Positions 1-8,779 of a stretch of 64,000 nt of DNA are shown in pieces. The stretch's first letter is position 1; each line of letters starts with the position of its first letter. The DNA comes from Akkermansia muciniphila (GTDB lineage: Bacteria > Verrucomicrobiota > Verrucomicrobiia > Verrucomicrobiales > Akkermansiaceae), in the NCBI GenBank assembly GCA_947624785.1, contig CANQLV010000001.1:1-64000 (forward strand), given 5' to 3'. The translations under genes and the position numbers were made by a program. The notes under the pieces were generated by a model. The model ran no database searches. It worked only from the letters and a program-made list of their open reading frames with translations, and was not told the origin of the DNA.

Positions 1-3000
1 CGGTTGCGGATCCAGCCCATCTGGTCGCGCAGGGCGTCCCGCTGGGCCGTTCCCAGCGCGTTGACCGTGCTGCCCGCCGCCGCCGCCAGTTTGCGGGAGG
101 CTGAAGCCATGTCCCCGTTTTCCATATCCCGTGCAATGGAGTCGGAAATCAGGTAGAGATTGGAGGTCTGGTCTTCTGCAATGAGCCACTTGGCATCATT
201 CAGCATGGCGCCCCCGGAGGTGGAGTTGTGGGTATTGGATGCGTCCAGATAGGGATTTTCCGTGCGCTCTTCACCCAGCAGAACGATGTTGCTGCCCTGC
301 GCTTCCAGGCGCAGGTTGTAGAGCAGGGAAAGGAAGCCTGCGCTCAGCTTGTAGCCGCTTCCCAGCGTGGCTTCTGTGCCGTCCGCCCCTTCAATCAGGA
401 CGAGGTCCAGACTGCGGTCTTCCGCGTTGAACGAGGTGGAGGCGTTATAAAGGTTGATGGAGGCGTCTCCCACGCTGACGGTTCCGGTGGAGGAGACGGC
501 CGTGGACAGGTCTGAAGTGGATCCGGCGTTCATGTAAATGTTCAGCGTGGAGCCGCTGTTCATGGTGAAATCCCCGTTGGCGGTCAGGTGCGGCATTCCC
601 GTGTCGGAAACCAGGCTCAGTATTCCTCCGTTTCCTGCGCTCACCTGGCCGTAGGCCATTCCGCCGCCCTTAAGGACCAGCGTGCCCTTGAGGATGTCCA
701 GATTGACGTCAGCGGAGCCGGAGCCTTCCAGAGTCTGGGAACCCGTTCCGTTCATCCGGACGGTGCCTGCGCCCTGGAAATCACCGGAGAAGACGCTGGA
801 GGCGTTATGCAGGTCAAGAGCGCCGCCGTTCAGATTAACGGTGCCGTCCCCCGCCAGCCCCCCCACGCTGAGCGCGCCGTCCACCGTAGTGGAGGCTCCG
901 TCCCGCAGGGCCAGCGTCGTGTCGTCACTGATGGAGCCGCCTGCCGCCAGAGAGAAGACGCTGCCGGTCCCGCTCACGGTGAAGGTGCCCGCGCCCGTGA
1001 CGGCCGCTCCCAGCGCGGTGGAGGAAAGGATGGAAAGTTCCGAATTTTCCCCCAGTCCGATGGATGATCCGGCGCCTGTAGTCAGGCTGCCCGCCGTGGC
1101 GGAAGCGTTTTCCCCAAGCGTCAGCGCACCGTTAACGTCAAGAGCGTCAATGCTGCTGTCCTTGCCTGTCAGCCCCAGGGCGGCGTCCTGCGCTATCACG
1201 GCATGGGCCGTGGTGAGCTTTCCGCCGATGTTTAGCGTGCCCTCCGCCACATCCAGTCTGCTGGTCCGGACATTGCCGCCGATGTTCATGGTATACCCGG
1301 CTCCTTCCTTGCGGATGGCCGCATCGCCTTCAATGGAGCCTTTATAGGTGGAACTGGTGATGTCTCCGGTATTGGCCAGGACGAGGGTCAGTCCGGTATT
1401 GGCGCCCGTGTTGATCATGGCGGAGGAGAGGGCCCCTTCCAGATTGTTGAGCTGCAAGTCCTGCGTTCCGGTCATGTTAATATTGATGACGCCGTTGTTG
1501 TGAATGCCCGCCAGCGCTTCCACCACGTCCTTGTCCGTATCGGCAAGGGTGAGGGGGGAGTCGGAGGCGTTCTGCACCAGCCAGCCTGAGTCCGGGGCGC
1601 CGTCCTTGGGCAGCAGCACCAGGGAACCTCCCCGGGACGTGACGCCGGAACCGAAGATGGAATCAAATATATTGTAGGGAGTGTCAAAGTCCACGGTGGT
1701 TCCTTCTTCCAGATTCAGCGTTCCGTTGGTGATGTGGATGAGGGTATTGTTCAGGTTAGCCAGCAGGGCGGCGGCCGCCTCGTCCGTTAATTGGAGCATC
1801 AGGGTTCCGGACAGGGTGACGCTGCCGTCCGCGGCGTTGGAGAAGGAGAATATCTCCCCGCTGCCGCCTCCGATCATGTCTGAGGAGATGCCCAGCGTGG
1901 AATTGGACAGGGAGATGTGCCCTGCGCCGATGTCCGTGACGCGGGTGGCTTGGTCCCCTGTGCGGCTGGCTGATCCGTGGTAGGAAACAAGCTTGCTGCC
2001 GGACATGCCGCCCATGGAAACGGTGGCGGGTTCCCGTCCGGGAGTGTCCTGCCGGATGGAGACGTCCCCTGTGGCGTTCTGCGCTCCCGCCAGGGAGCCG
2101 TACCCCAGGAAGATGTTTCCGGTCAGGGCCGCTCCATTCATGTTCAGCAGGCCGCCGTTGACGGTGGTTTCCCCGCTGTAATTGCTGCCAGCCCCGATGG
2201 AAAGCGTTCCGTCTCCGTCCTTGACCAGGGAGCCCGCGCCGCCCATGTTTCCGTTGAAGGTGATGTCCGTTCCGTTGGTGTCAATGGTGTTTGTGGTCCC
2301 CGCCTTCAGGGTAACGGTATTGGAGGCGACGTTCTGCGCCCATTGCTCCGTGGCGCGAATGGTGACGTTGTTGAGTTCCAGAACCGTGTTCGCGTTCAGG
2401 TTCAGTCCACCGGCTCCGAGTTCCGCGACGGTGTTCTTGTTGCCGTCTCCGGTGCCGCCGCCCAAAATAAGGGTGCCGGCCTGGACGCTCTTGATCCCGC
2501 GGGCCGCCACGCTGGCCCCGGAGAGCTGAAGCTTCTGGGCCGCGTTGCCGTTGGTGCGGAACGTCAGTTCGTTATTTCCTCCGATGAGGTTTCCGGTGAT
2601 GAAGGAAGTTCCATTATTGTAGACGACGATGTTGGCGTTCGCGGAGAGAGTGACGTTTCCGGAGATGGTGGAGCCATCCATTCGGAGAGCCCCCAGTTTA
2701 TCATTGGAGGTGGCTGTTCCCGTTCCGGCGATCGTGAAATCCTGGGCCCAGGTTCCGCCGTTCATGAACAGGTGCGTCCCGGTTTCCACCGTGATTGTTT
2801 TAACCGCTCTCAGGTTATTCCCCGCGCCGCCCGCGAACCGCAGGTTCCCGCGCAGGACGAGGTTGCCGCCGAAGCCTGCAAAAATGGCGTTATTAATGTT
2901 GGTTTCATCCTGCCCCGTATTGTTCAGGATGATTGTCCCGGCGCCTGTAACGGTGTTGGTGAACAGGGAGGCGTCCTTGCCCGCATTGGTAGTAATGGCG

Positions 3001-5699
3001 TATAGCAGGGTTCCGTTTTCCTCCACTTCTATGCCGCCGGTTCCCAGGCCTGTTCTGGTTCCATAGTTAAAGGACAGCGTGCCTCCCGTGATTTGCGTGC
3101 CTCCCGTATAGGTATTGGCTGCGTTTCCGATCACGAGCGTGCCGTCTCCGGCCTTGACGAGTTTTCCGGCGGAGCCGTCCGCCGTGTCTGACAGGATTCC
3201 GTTCAGGGTGGCGGCGCCTTCTCCGGAAACGGTAAACGTTCCGCTGCCCGTCATGGAAATGTCATTGGCCAGGATGGAGGAATCACCCAGAATGAGCCCC
3301 GTTCCGGCGGCCATGGTGACTTTTCCCGTACCGAGGGCTTCCGAGTTGTTGACGGCAATGCTGCCTTGGAGCAGTTCCGTTCCTCCGGTGTAGGCGTTGG
3401 CCGTGTTGATCCTCAGGGTGCCGTCCGCATTCATCGTCAGCTTGCCGCTTCCCGTGATGGAACCGCTGCCGCCGAAGACGTAGCCGTCAGCAGTGACCAT
3501 GACGGAGCCGGGGCTGACGTTGCCGGAAATGGTGATTTGGCGCTTGTCCGCCGCCGCGGTTCCGTCAAACGTGACGTGGTCGCCCGTGTAGAATTGATTG
3601 TCCTGGCTCCCGGTGATGCTCCAGGGGGAATCCGCTCCCGGGTCTCCTCCTGTCATCCAGAGGCCTTCCCCGGCGCCGTTCCAGACCAGGTTGCCGTTTT
3701 CTCCCTTGTTTGTAACGTTCAGGATGATGGATTTACCGTCGCCGGACAGGGAAATGTCAGCCGTGGCTCCGCGGTTCAGGCCGAGGAAACGGAGGGCTCC
3801 GTTATTGATGAAGCTTCCCGTAGCGGTGGTGAACAGCGTGTATGAGTTTTCCGTGGAGGCGGCAAGGTCAATGGTGAAGGAAAGGCCGTTCAATTCCACG
3901 GCGGCGGTTCCCGTATAGGTCAGCTGATCATGTTCCACGCCCATGATGTCCATGAAGATGTTCACGTCCGCGCCGAAGGCTAGGGAAGAGACGCTTACAT
4001 TGGAAATATTGCCGGACCCGCCGAGGTTCAGGGAACCTCCCGCCAGGTTGATGTTGCCCGCGGAGTAATCGCCGGCGGCGTTGCCCAGCTGCAGCATTCC
4101 TTCCGAGGAGGTGATCCGCCCATTGTTCGTTCCTGCAAAGATGAAGGAGCCTGCGCCGGACTTGACCAGGTTTACCGTGCTGTCTATTGTGCCGGTAAAG
4201 GTGTTCAGGGCGTCTTTCTGGACCAGATTCAATGTTGTACCGGAGGCTCCTTCTCCATTGACTGTACCGGAAATGGTTCCCTCGCCGTTCAAACCGGCTA
4301 TGTTGGCGACGTTGTCCGCGTTATTGACGGACAAGACGCTGTTAGCGAGCAGTAGATTGACGGTGGCGTTTTTCAGCGCGTCTTGATGGGCCAGTTCCAC
4401 CGTGCGCCCTACAGTGGTTCTATCACTGGTTGAGGTGGCGGACCCCAGGTTCAATGTCCCGGTAAAGTTTTCGCCGGAGGCGGAAATTCTCAGAAGACGG
4501 TTGCTGGAACCGCCAATGTCGGAATCTCCTCCAAGAACAAGAAACTGCAAGGTTCCGCTTCCAGACAATCCCTGGTCTTCTATGGAAATGGTGCGGCCCC
4601 AGCCCACAATCCAGTCTGTAACATCTTCTGAATCCGTTCCCACCTGGACGCCTCCTTTCAGAATATAAGCCTTAGAATCATTTTTGGCGTTTTGAAACTG
4701 AATGGTTGAACCGTTGGCAAGACTGATCAGTTTATTGAACTGGTAAACTGCATTTCCGCCACCGTTCATGAAAAGGGTGCCTCCCTCCGCAATATTAACG
4801 TTGAAATTGAAGTTCAGGTTGGTAGCCGAATTGACTGTCTGATTCAGCTTCACTATTCCCTGTACGATATTGAGCAGCCCTGTGAAATCATCGGCCAGAC
4901 TGGTGCTGTTATTGATGACCATGTCCTTGGAGCCGGTTTTTCTCAATTCCCCGCCTCCACTGATTTTTGCACCAGTGTAGTTGATGGCTGATTTGCTCGT
5001 GTCAAAAGCCAGGCAGCCTTCGTTGATGGTGATGGCCTTGTTGAAATCGCCCGCGGTAAAGGAAAGGGTTAGGGTTCCGAGCCCGTCCTTGATATAGGCG
5101 TATTTGGTGCGTGCGAAATCGGACCATGTGACGTCATTCCCATTGGTGTCAACGTGTATGGTATCCTTGCCGGTCGCCGCACTATTCATGTTGCCGGAGA
5201 TGTCCGTAGTGACGCCTTCTCCGTACTTGATGGTGCCTCCTCCCCAATTGAGCTTTCCCGTTCCCAGGACGCCGTCTGCGCCCAGTTCCAGGATGCCTCC
5301 ATTCAAATTGATATTTCCGGAAAAATTGGAATTCAGCGTTTCAAGACGCAGGGTGGAAGTGCCGGACTTGTTCAGAACCCCGTTTCCGCCCAGGGCGCCG
5401 TCTCCTTTTAAAACGTAACTGGTGGTATCGGAATTAAATGTCAATCCCGCCGGAGTCACCGTTCCGGAAATAATGACTTCCAGAAGATCCTGTCCGTCCA
5501 CGGTTCCGAAAATGACGGTATCCGTGTCCGTGTAAACCGCATTGTCCGCCCAGGGGGAATCGTCCGGAGTTCCATTCAGGGTCCAGACGTTATTACCGGT
5601 TGTTCCGGCCCAAGTCAGTTCGGCCGCCGTGGCGGATGGGGAGAAAGAGAAGCTGGCGAGGAGAGCCGCCAAGAGGGTCATAGGTAAATGCAGTTTCAT
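1..5699 (-). CDS. Autotransporter adhesin with beta-strand repeats (3' end beyond window)
   Basis: The reading frame is open from ATG at 5697-5699 to the window edge, giving about 1,899 residues without a stop. Residues 1-26 form a signal peptide (MKLHLP then a Leu/Ala core, ending ATAA before ELTW). The rest is Gly/Asn/Thr-rich and built of many repeats of the type G-x-G-T-L-x-L-x-G, the autotransporter-associated beta-strand (PATR) pattern expected to fold as a beta-helix passenger. The last visible residues, RDQMGWIRNR, resemble the start of an autotransporter barrel, so the missing part is probably a 250-300 residue outer-membrane barrel. It would be a surface adhesin or structural protein. 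Its leader carries a candidate promoter and a pair of 15-bp palindromes. There is no clear Shine-Dalgarno before the ATG. The ligand is unknown. Confidence 0.9.
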   Translation of the reverse strand, partial: MKLHLPMTLLAALLASFSFSPSATAAELTWAGTTGNNVWTLNGTPDDSPWADNAVYTDTDTVIFGTVDGQDLLEVIISGTVTPAGLTFNSDTTSYVLKGDGALGGNGVLNKSGTSTLRLETLNSNFSGNINLNGGILELGADGVLGTGKLNWGGGTIKYGEGVTTDISGNMNSAATGKDTIHVDTNGNDVTWSDFARTKYAYIKDGLGTLTLSFTAGDFNKAITINEGCLAFDTSKSAINYTGAKISGGGELRKTGSKDMVINNSTSLADDFTGLLNIVQGIVKLNQTVNSATNLNFNFNVNIAEGGTLFMNGGGNAVYQFNKLISLANGSTIQFQNAKNDSKAYILKGGVQVGTDSEDVTDWIVGWGRTISIEDQGLSGSGTLQFLVLGGDSDIGGSSNRLLRISASGENFTGTLNLGSATSTSDRTTVGRTVELAHQDALKNATVNLLLANSVLSVNNADNVANIAGLNGEGTISGTVNGEGASGTTLNLVQKDALNTFTGTIDSTVNLVKSGAGSFIFAGTNNGRITSSEGMLQLGNAAGDYSAGNINLAGGSLNLGGSGNISNVSVSSLAFGADVNIFMDIMGVEHDQLTYTGTAAVELNGLSFTIDLAASTENSYTLFTTATGSFINNGALRFLGLNRGATADISLSGDGKSIILNVTNKGENGNLVWNGAGEGLWMTGGDPGADSPWSITGSQDNQFYTGDHVTFDGTAAADKRQITISGNVSPGSVMVTADGYVFGGSGSITGSGKLTMNADGTLRINTANAYTGGTELLQGSIAVNNSEALGTGKVTMAAGTGLILGDSSILANDISMTGSGTFTVSGEGAATLNGILSDTADGSAGKLVKAGDGTLVIGNAANTYTGGTQITGGTLSFNYGTRTGLGTGGIEVEENGTLLYAITTNAGKDASLFTNTVTGAGTIILNNTGQDETNINNAIFAGFGGNLVLRGNLRFAGGAGNNLRAVKTITVETGTHLFMNGGTWAQDFTIAGTGTATSNDKLGALRMDGSTISGNVTLSANANIVVYNNGTSFITGNLIGGNNELTFRTNGNAAQKLQLSGASVAARGIKSVQAGTLILGGGTGDGNKNTVAELGAGGLNLNANTVLELNNVTIRATEQWAQNVASNTVTLKAGTTNTIDTNGTDITFNGNMGGAGSLVKDGDGTLSIGAGSNYSGETTVNGGLLNMNGAALTGNIFLGYGSLAGAQNATGDVSIRQDTPGREPATVSMGGMSGSKLVSYHGSASRTGDQATRVTDIGAGHISLSNSTLGISSDMIGGGSGEIFSFSNAADGSVTLSGTLMLQLTDEAAAALLANLNNTLIHITNGTLNLEEGTTVDFDTPYNIFDSIFGSGVTSRGGSLVLLPKDGAPDSGWLVQNASDSPLTLADTDKDVVEALAGIHNNGVININMTGTQDLQLNNLEGALSSAMINTGANTGLTLVLANTGDITSSTYKGSIEGDAAIRKEGAGYTMNIGGNVRTSRLDVAEGTLNIGGKLTTAHAVIAQDAALGLTGKDSSIDALDVNGALTLGENASATAGSLTTGAGSSIGLGENSELSILSSTALGAAVTGAGTFTVSGTGSVFSLAAGGSISDDTTLALRDGASTTVDGALSVGGLAGDGTVNLNGGALDLHNASSVFSGDFQGAGTVRMNGTGSQTLEGSGSADVNLDILKGTLVLKGGGMAYGQVSAGNGGILSLVSDTGMPHLTANGDFTMNSGSTLNIYMNAGSTSDLSTAVSSTGTVSVGDASINLYNASTSFNAEDRSLDLVLIEGADGTEATLGSGYKLSAGFLSLLYNLRLEAQGSNIVLLGEERTENPYLDASNTHNSTSGGAMLNDAKWLIAEDQTSNLYLISDSIARDMENGDMASASRKLAAAAGSTVNALGTAQRDALRDQMGWIRN

Positions 5700-5776
5700 G
5701 ACAAGGGATGTTGAAGTATTTATATATTATTGATTATAAATGAATAAGACTATTTCTGGTCTTTTGTTCTAGTTAA

Positions 5777-5803
5777 GCTATAGAATTGGACTGTTGGTGT
5801 CAA
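5777..5803 (-). promoter_or_regulatory. Candidate promoter of the autotransporter gene
   Basis: On the minus strand TTGACA (5798-5803) is followed after 15 bases by TATAGC (5777-5782). The spacer is short, so this is only a candidate. It lies between the proximal palindrome at 5831-5845 and the start codon. Confidence 0.35.
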
Positions 5804-5830
5804 TCTGTTTTTTCAATGGATGGAGGGTAT

Positions 5831-5845
5831 CGGATTCGCAATCCG
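5831..5845. promoter_or_regulatory. Palindrome A1 (CGGATT-CGC-AATCCG)
   Basis: A 15-bp dyad with 6-bp perfect arms, 132 bp upstream of the autotransporter start. Its exact reverse complement occurs at 6089-6103. A related pair sits upstream of the PEP-CTERM gene at 17660. It could be an operator or a recombinase site. Confidence 0.55.
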
Positions 5846-6088
5846 GAGACAGGCTTCATGCTTGAATGAAAAAGAGTTATATCGGACAAACTTTTTTGAG
5901 ATGGATGAAATCATCCCTTTTTTCCGCCGGTACAGACGGAAAAGAGGAAAATATTCCTTTCTGCCGGCGCCCAGGTGCGGAAAGCGGGAGAGACTCATAC
6001 ACAAAGCGTTGTTTTTTTCAGAAGACCATGATTACTTGAAATAAAAAAATCTATTTTGTGGAAATTCTTGTATCGCCAAAAATATGAA

Positions 6089-6103
6089 CGGATTGCGAAT
6101 CCG
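6089..6103. promoter_or_regulatory. Palindrome A2 (CGGATT-GCG-AATCCG)
   Basis: This is the exact reverse complement of the 15-mer at 5831-5845. Here the arms extend to 8 bp (AACGGATT/AATCCGTT, 6087-6105). The two copies are in inverted orientation with 243 bp between them. Confidence 0.55.
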
Positions 6104-6579
6104 TTGAAATTTAATATTTACCTAACATATTTATTATAAATGCAATTAAAACGGATTTAACAGTGAGAAAAATGTTAATAATGGCAGAAATGAAGACCGT
6201 TGCCCCATGGCGTTTCCTTTTGGCGGGGCAGGAACTTTCTTTTCCCCTGTCCGCTTTCGGTTCTCCGTCAAAATCGCGATTTCCATTCAGGAATTTTCCT
6301 GGATGCGGGATGGAAATATTTTTCCGGACGGGAGCGGAAAATCTTAAAAATTGGGTTGAAAATGAATTATTTTTGATCCCGTTGTCCTGAAATCAAGATG
6401 AATTGAAGGCCGGGAGGCGGATGGTGCTTGAGAGATGCCTGGTTTTTTCCATGGACGGCTCGCGAAGAAGCAAGGCGTTGAAAAAAAATATTTAAGCGGT
6501 TTATCCGAAAATTTCCGTGCTTGCGGAAGGAGTGCTGGCGTCGTGTCCATCCTCCGGAAAAGGAGCAAGCGTTCCGGCG

Positions 6580-7113
6580 TCATTCACCATGACCGCTTGT
6601 GGAAGATGGAGCTCCTGAGGGAGAATCCGGCTTCCTTCTCCCGGAAACCATGATGCGGATGGTAGCGGCAATGATCAGCAATTCCAGCAAAAAAGACCAG
6701 TGCAGAAGAAAGTTCAGCCACCAGGGATGGTACTGCGCCTGGACGGTGGCCAGCGCGTAAAAGCGCATGGAGCACGGAGCCAGTAGAGGGATATCTCCCA
6801 CCATGCAGTCCAGAAGGAGGTGCAGGAAGCCGCTCATGGAAAAGATCAGCAGCCATGTTCCGCCCGTGCTCCACCGTTTGATCCGGCTGACGCCCCAGGC
6901 GAGCAGCATCAGCGCGAGCCAGCCGGAAGGATAGTGCGTCCAGTAGGAATGATGGTGGTGCCGGCATGCGTCCAGGGTATAAAAATAGAACAGGTCCAGG
7001 TCCGGTGCAATCGCCCCCAGCAGGGTGGCGGTCATGGCGGCCTTCCTTCCCGGAGCGCGGCAACGGATGGTTTTTGCCAGAAGATAGCCTGCGGGCAAAT
7101 GGGCGATGAACAT
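6580..7113 (-). CDS. YdjM/YbcI-type membrane-bound metal-dependent hydrolase
   Basis: A 177-residue membrane protein with the pattern of the LexA-regulated YdjM family (also called DUF457): an N-terminal MFIAHLPAGY segment, an acidic PDLDLFYF motif near residue 37, a His cluster HHHHSYWTH near 52-60, and an H-x3-LD motif near 98. These residues probably bind metal. About four hydrophobic segments are visible. The family is annotated as an inner-membrane hydrolase, but its substrate is not known. It stands alone, with an AT-rich leader on one side and the repeat-protein gene on the other. The C-terminal tail is Ser/Gly-rich and probably cytoplasmic. Confidence 0.75.
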   Translation of the reverse strand: MFIAHLPAGYLLAKTIRCRAPGRKAAMTATLLGAIAPDLDLFYFYTLDACRHHHHSYWTHYPSGWLALMLLAWGVSRIKRWSTGGTWLLIFSMSGFLHLLLDCMVGDIPLLAPCSMRFYALATVQAQYHPWWLNFLLHWSFLLELLIIAATIRIMVSGRRKPDSPSGAPSSTSGHGE

Positions 7114-7232
7114 GGCTGTTTAATAAGGGAGGGGTGAAAGAGGATTGGCAGTGCGGGGAGCCTCACTTGGAAAAGGAGAAAAGATCCTTTCTTCTCTCCC
7201 ACATGGGGACTCTTCCTGATTCCATCTATTTT

Positions 7233-7251
7233 CCGGTGATCATATCACCGG
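7233..7251. repeat. Short perfect inverted repeat
   Basis: CCGGTGAT and ATCACCGG are separated by three bases. No T-run follows on either strand, so it is not a standard terminator. It lies in the otherwise empty gap 7114-7326. Confidence 0.4.
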
Positions 7252-7326
7252 GAATTGATGCCGGCAGGAATGGGGTCAATCAAATTGTTAAAAGGCGTTC
7301 CGGGGGGCAAACAACACGTTTCTGAT

Positions 7327-7794
7327 TCAGTCCCCGTTTTCTGCGCCCGTTTCTTTTACCGGCATTTTCCCGGACCCGGGAAGGGAGGAACGATGCTCCT
7401 GGTCTGTGAACGGGACCACTACCCAGTCAAATTCGGGTTCTTCCGTATTGCTTCCAACCTGGACATATTTAGTCATTATTCTAACCTGATGGCAATCGGG
7501 ATTCATTTCAGTAATAAATGCTTTGATCAAATCTTTCAGCCCGGAGGATGACGTGGCAGGAAACATCTTCATGATCCAGTGGACGGAAGTAGTGCGCGCT
7601 CCATTTTCCCGGTGCACGTTCTTTGCCGTCATTTCCCCGGGCCTGGGAAGGGAAGAATCCTGTTCCGTCTCTGGGGGCGGCGCTACTATCCAGTCAAACT
7701 CGGGTTCTTCCGTGCCGCCGCCTGCTTCCATGTATTTGCATGCGGCGAGAAAATCAATTTTCGCGCCCGGAGGATCGGGAACCGGAGATTCCAT
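7327..7794 (-). CDS. Exported repeat protein of unknown function, start codon unclear
   Basis: From the first ATG (7792-7794) the frame gives 155 residues with two copies of a unit containing TEEPEFDW(I/V)V. One starts KYMEAGGG and the other KYVQVGSN, followed by SSLPxxGxM. The duplication is visible in DNA (7358-7470 against 7625-7737). The same frame continues upstream to an in-frame stop at 7951-7953 and encodes a convincing signal peptide: ITSFTIFTAAASLLLAAG, then TTNAGEASP. That extension has no ATG, GTG or TTG; the best position for a start is ATA at 7885-7887. The real N-terminus is therefore probably near 7887, through a non-canonical start or after loss of ATG. The fucose-operon terminator lies just upstream. 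I do not recognise a family. Confidence 0.5.
   Translation of the reverse strand: MESPVPDPPGAKIDFLAACKYMEAGGGTEEPEFDWIVAPPPETEQDSSLPRPGEMTAKNVHRENGARTTSVHWIMKMFPATSSSGLKDLIKAFITEMNPDCHQVRIMTKYVQVGSNTEEPEFDWVVVPFTDQEHRSSLPGSGKMPVKETGAENGD
7358..7470 (-). repeat. Intragenic repeat, copy 2
   Basis: This diverged 113-bp unit encodes the second TEEPEFDW repeat and matches 7625-7737. The shared core includes GGGTTCTTCCGT on the plus strand. It suggests an old in-gene duplication about 267 bp apart. Confidence 0.6.
7625..7737 (-). repeat. Intragenic repeat, copy 1
   Basis: This is the partner of 7358-7470 and encodes the first TEEPEFDW unit. Flanking segments differ, so only this block is duplicated. 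Confidence 0.6.
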
Positions 7795-7904
7795 GTTTCC
7801 GGAAGCAGGGGAAGCTTCTCCGGCGTTGGTTGTTCCGGCTGCCAGCAGCAGGGAAGCAGCGGCGGTAAAGATGGTGAAAGAGGTTATGGGGAGGGGGAAG
7901 GGGT

Positions 7905-7940
7905 AAAAAACGGGGCGGTTGAACTGAATCAGCCGCCCCG
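7905..7940 (-). terminator. Terminator of the fucose operon
   Basis: On the minus strand CGGGGCGG (7933-7940) pairs with CCGCCCCG (7911-7918) and is followed by TTTTTT. It starts about ten bases after the fucA stop codon. Confidence 0.85.
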
Positions 7941-7950
7941 TTGAAGGAAT

Positions 7951-8766
7951 TTATTTGCCGGATTTGCCCAGCTTGTACCCGGCGTAGGTTTCCGTGTTGT
8001 ACAGGGGCTGGTTGTCCGGCACAGCGTAGCCGATGGCCTTGCGGATGGCGAGGAAGTCCGCCACGCCTTCCGGTCCCACCTGGTTCAGGGGGGCCTTGTG
8101 CAGGCCGGCCATCAGCACCATGCGGCAGTAGGCGTCCGCGTTTTCCATGAACCATTCCGCTTCTTCCACGTCACGTGCTCCGGTAATGACTCCGTGGTTT
8201 TCCATGAAAACGACGGTGGATTGTTTGGCCGCTTCTGCCACGGCCCGGGCCGTTTCCAGAGAGCCGGGCGTTCCATAAGGGGCCAGCGGGATGTGGCCCA
8301 GGAAGATGTCCGCTTCCGGGTTGATGCCGGAGGGGGGCACCTGTCCGGCGAACAGAAAGGCGTTGCAGTGCGGCGGATGGGCGTGGATGCAGGAGTTGAC
8401 GCCCACGGATTTCATCATGGCGATGTGCGTTTTCACCTCACTGGTGGAGGGGCGGATGCCGGCCTTCTGGCGCGCGTCCATGTCCACCATGCAGATGTCT
8501 TCCACGGTCATGAAGCCCTTGGAGCAGAGGGTGGGGGAGCAGAGCAGCAGGTTCTGCGCCACGCGCACGGAGATGTTGCCTCCGTTGCCGTCCACATACT
8601 CGCGGTTCCACAGGCGGCGACCTATGTCGCACATGCGTTCCTTGATGACCAGGATTTCCGGGGAATGGAAGAATTCGTTCACTTCCTCCCGTGTGACGGG
8701 GTTGTATTTTTCCCACGGGAACACCTTGTCCGGGAGGGGAGGGGAGATTGACCAGTCTTCTGACAT
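7951..8766 (-). CDS. fucA: L-fuculose-1-phosphate aldolase (class II aldolase)
   Basis: This cytoplasmic enzyme cleaves L-fuculose-1-phosphate to dihydroxyacetone phosphate and L-lactaldehyde. The 271-residue protein has the class II aldolase/adducin fold signatures: a GNGGNISVR phosphate-binding loop near residue 60, the zinc-site segment HAHPPHCNAF near residue 125, and a further metal-site His in FMENHGVITGAR near 190. I chose the ATG at 8764-8766 (MSEDWS) because the longer frame would run 45 residues into the end of fucK. It is longer than the E. coli FucA (about 215 residues), with extra sequence at the N-terminus. It is the last gene of fucP-fucI-fucK-fucA and is followed directly by a strong terminator. 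The position next to fucK supports fuculose over other phosphosugars. Confidence 0.85.
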   Translation of the reverse strand: MSEDWSISPPLPDKVFPWEKYNPVTREEVNEFFHSPEILVIKERMCDIGRRLWNREYVDGNGGNISVRVAQNLLLCSPTLCSKGFMTVEDICMVDMDARQKAGIRPSTSEVKTHIAMMKSVGVNSCIHAHPPHCNAFLFAGQVPPSGINPEADIFLGHIPLAPYGTPGSLETARAVAEAAKQSTVVFMENHGVITGARDVEEAEWFMENADAYCRMVLMAGLHKAPLNQVGPEGVADFLAIRKAIGYAVPDNQPLYNTETYAGYKLGKSGK

Positions 8767-8779
8767 ATTTAGTTGCGTG

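Larger units (their letters stand above)
5700..6579. other. AT-rich intergenic leader, no gene seen
   Basis: About 880 bases lie between the autotransporter start and the end of the YdjM-like gene. The part from 5740 to 6180 is clearly AT-rich. It holds the candidate promoter and the palindrome pair. Short open frames exist but show no recognisable protein features, so none is called. Confidence 0.6.

Noticed and set aside
5820..6044. A 74-codon frame between the two palindromes
   Set aside because: No signal peptide, no known motif, poor start context and AT-rich leader setting.
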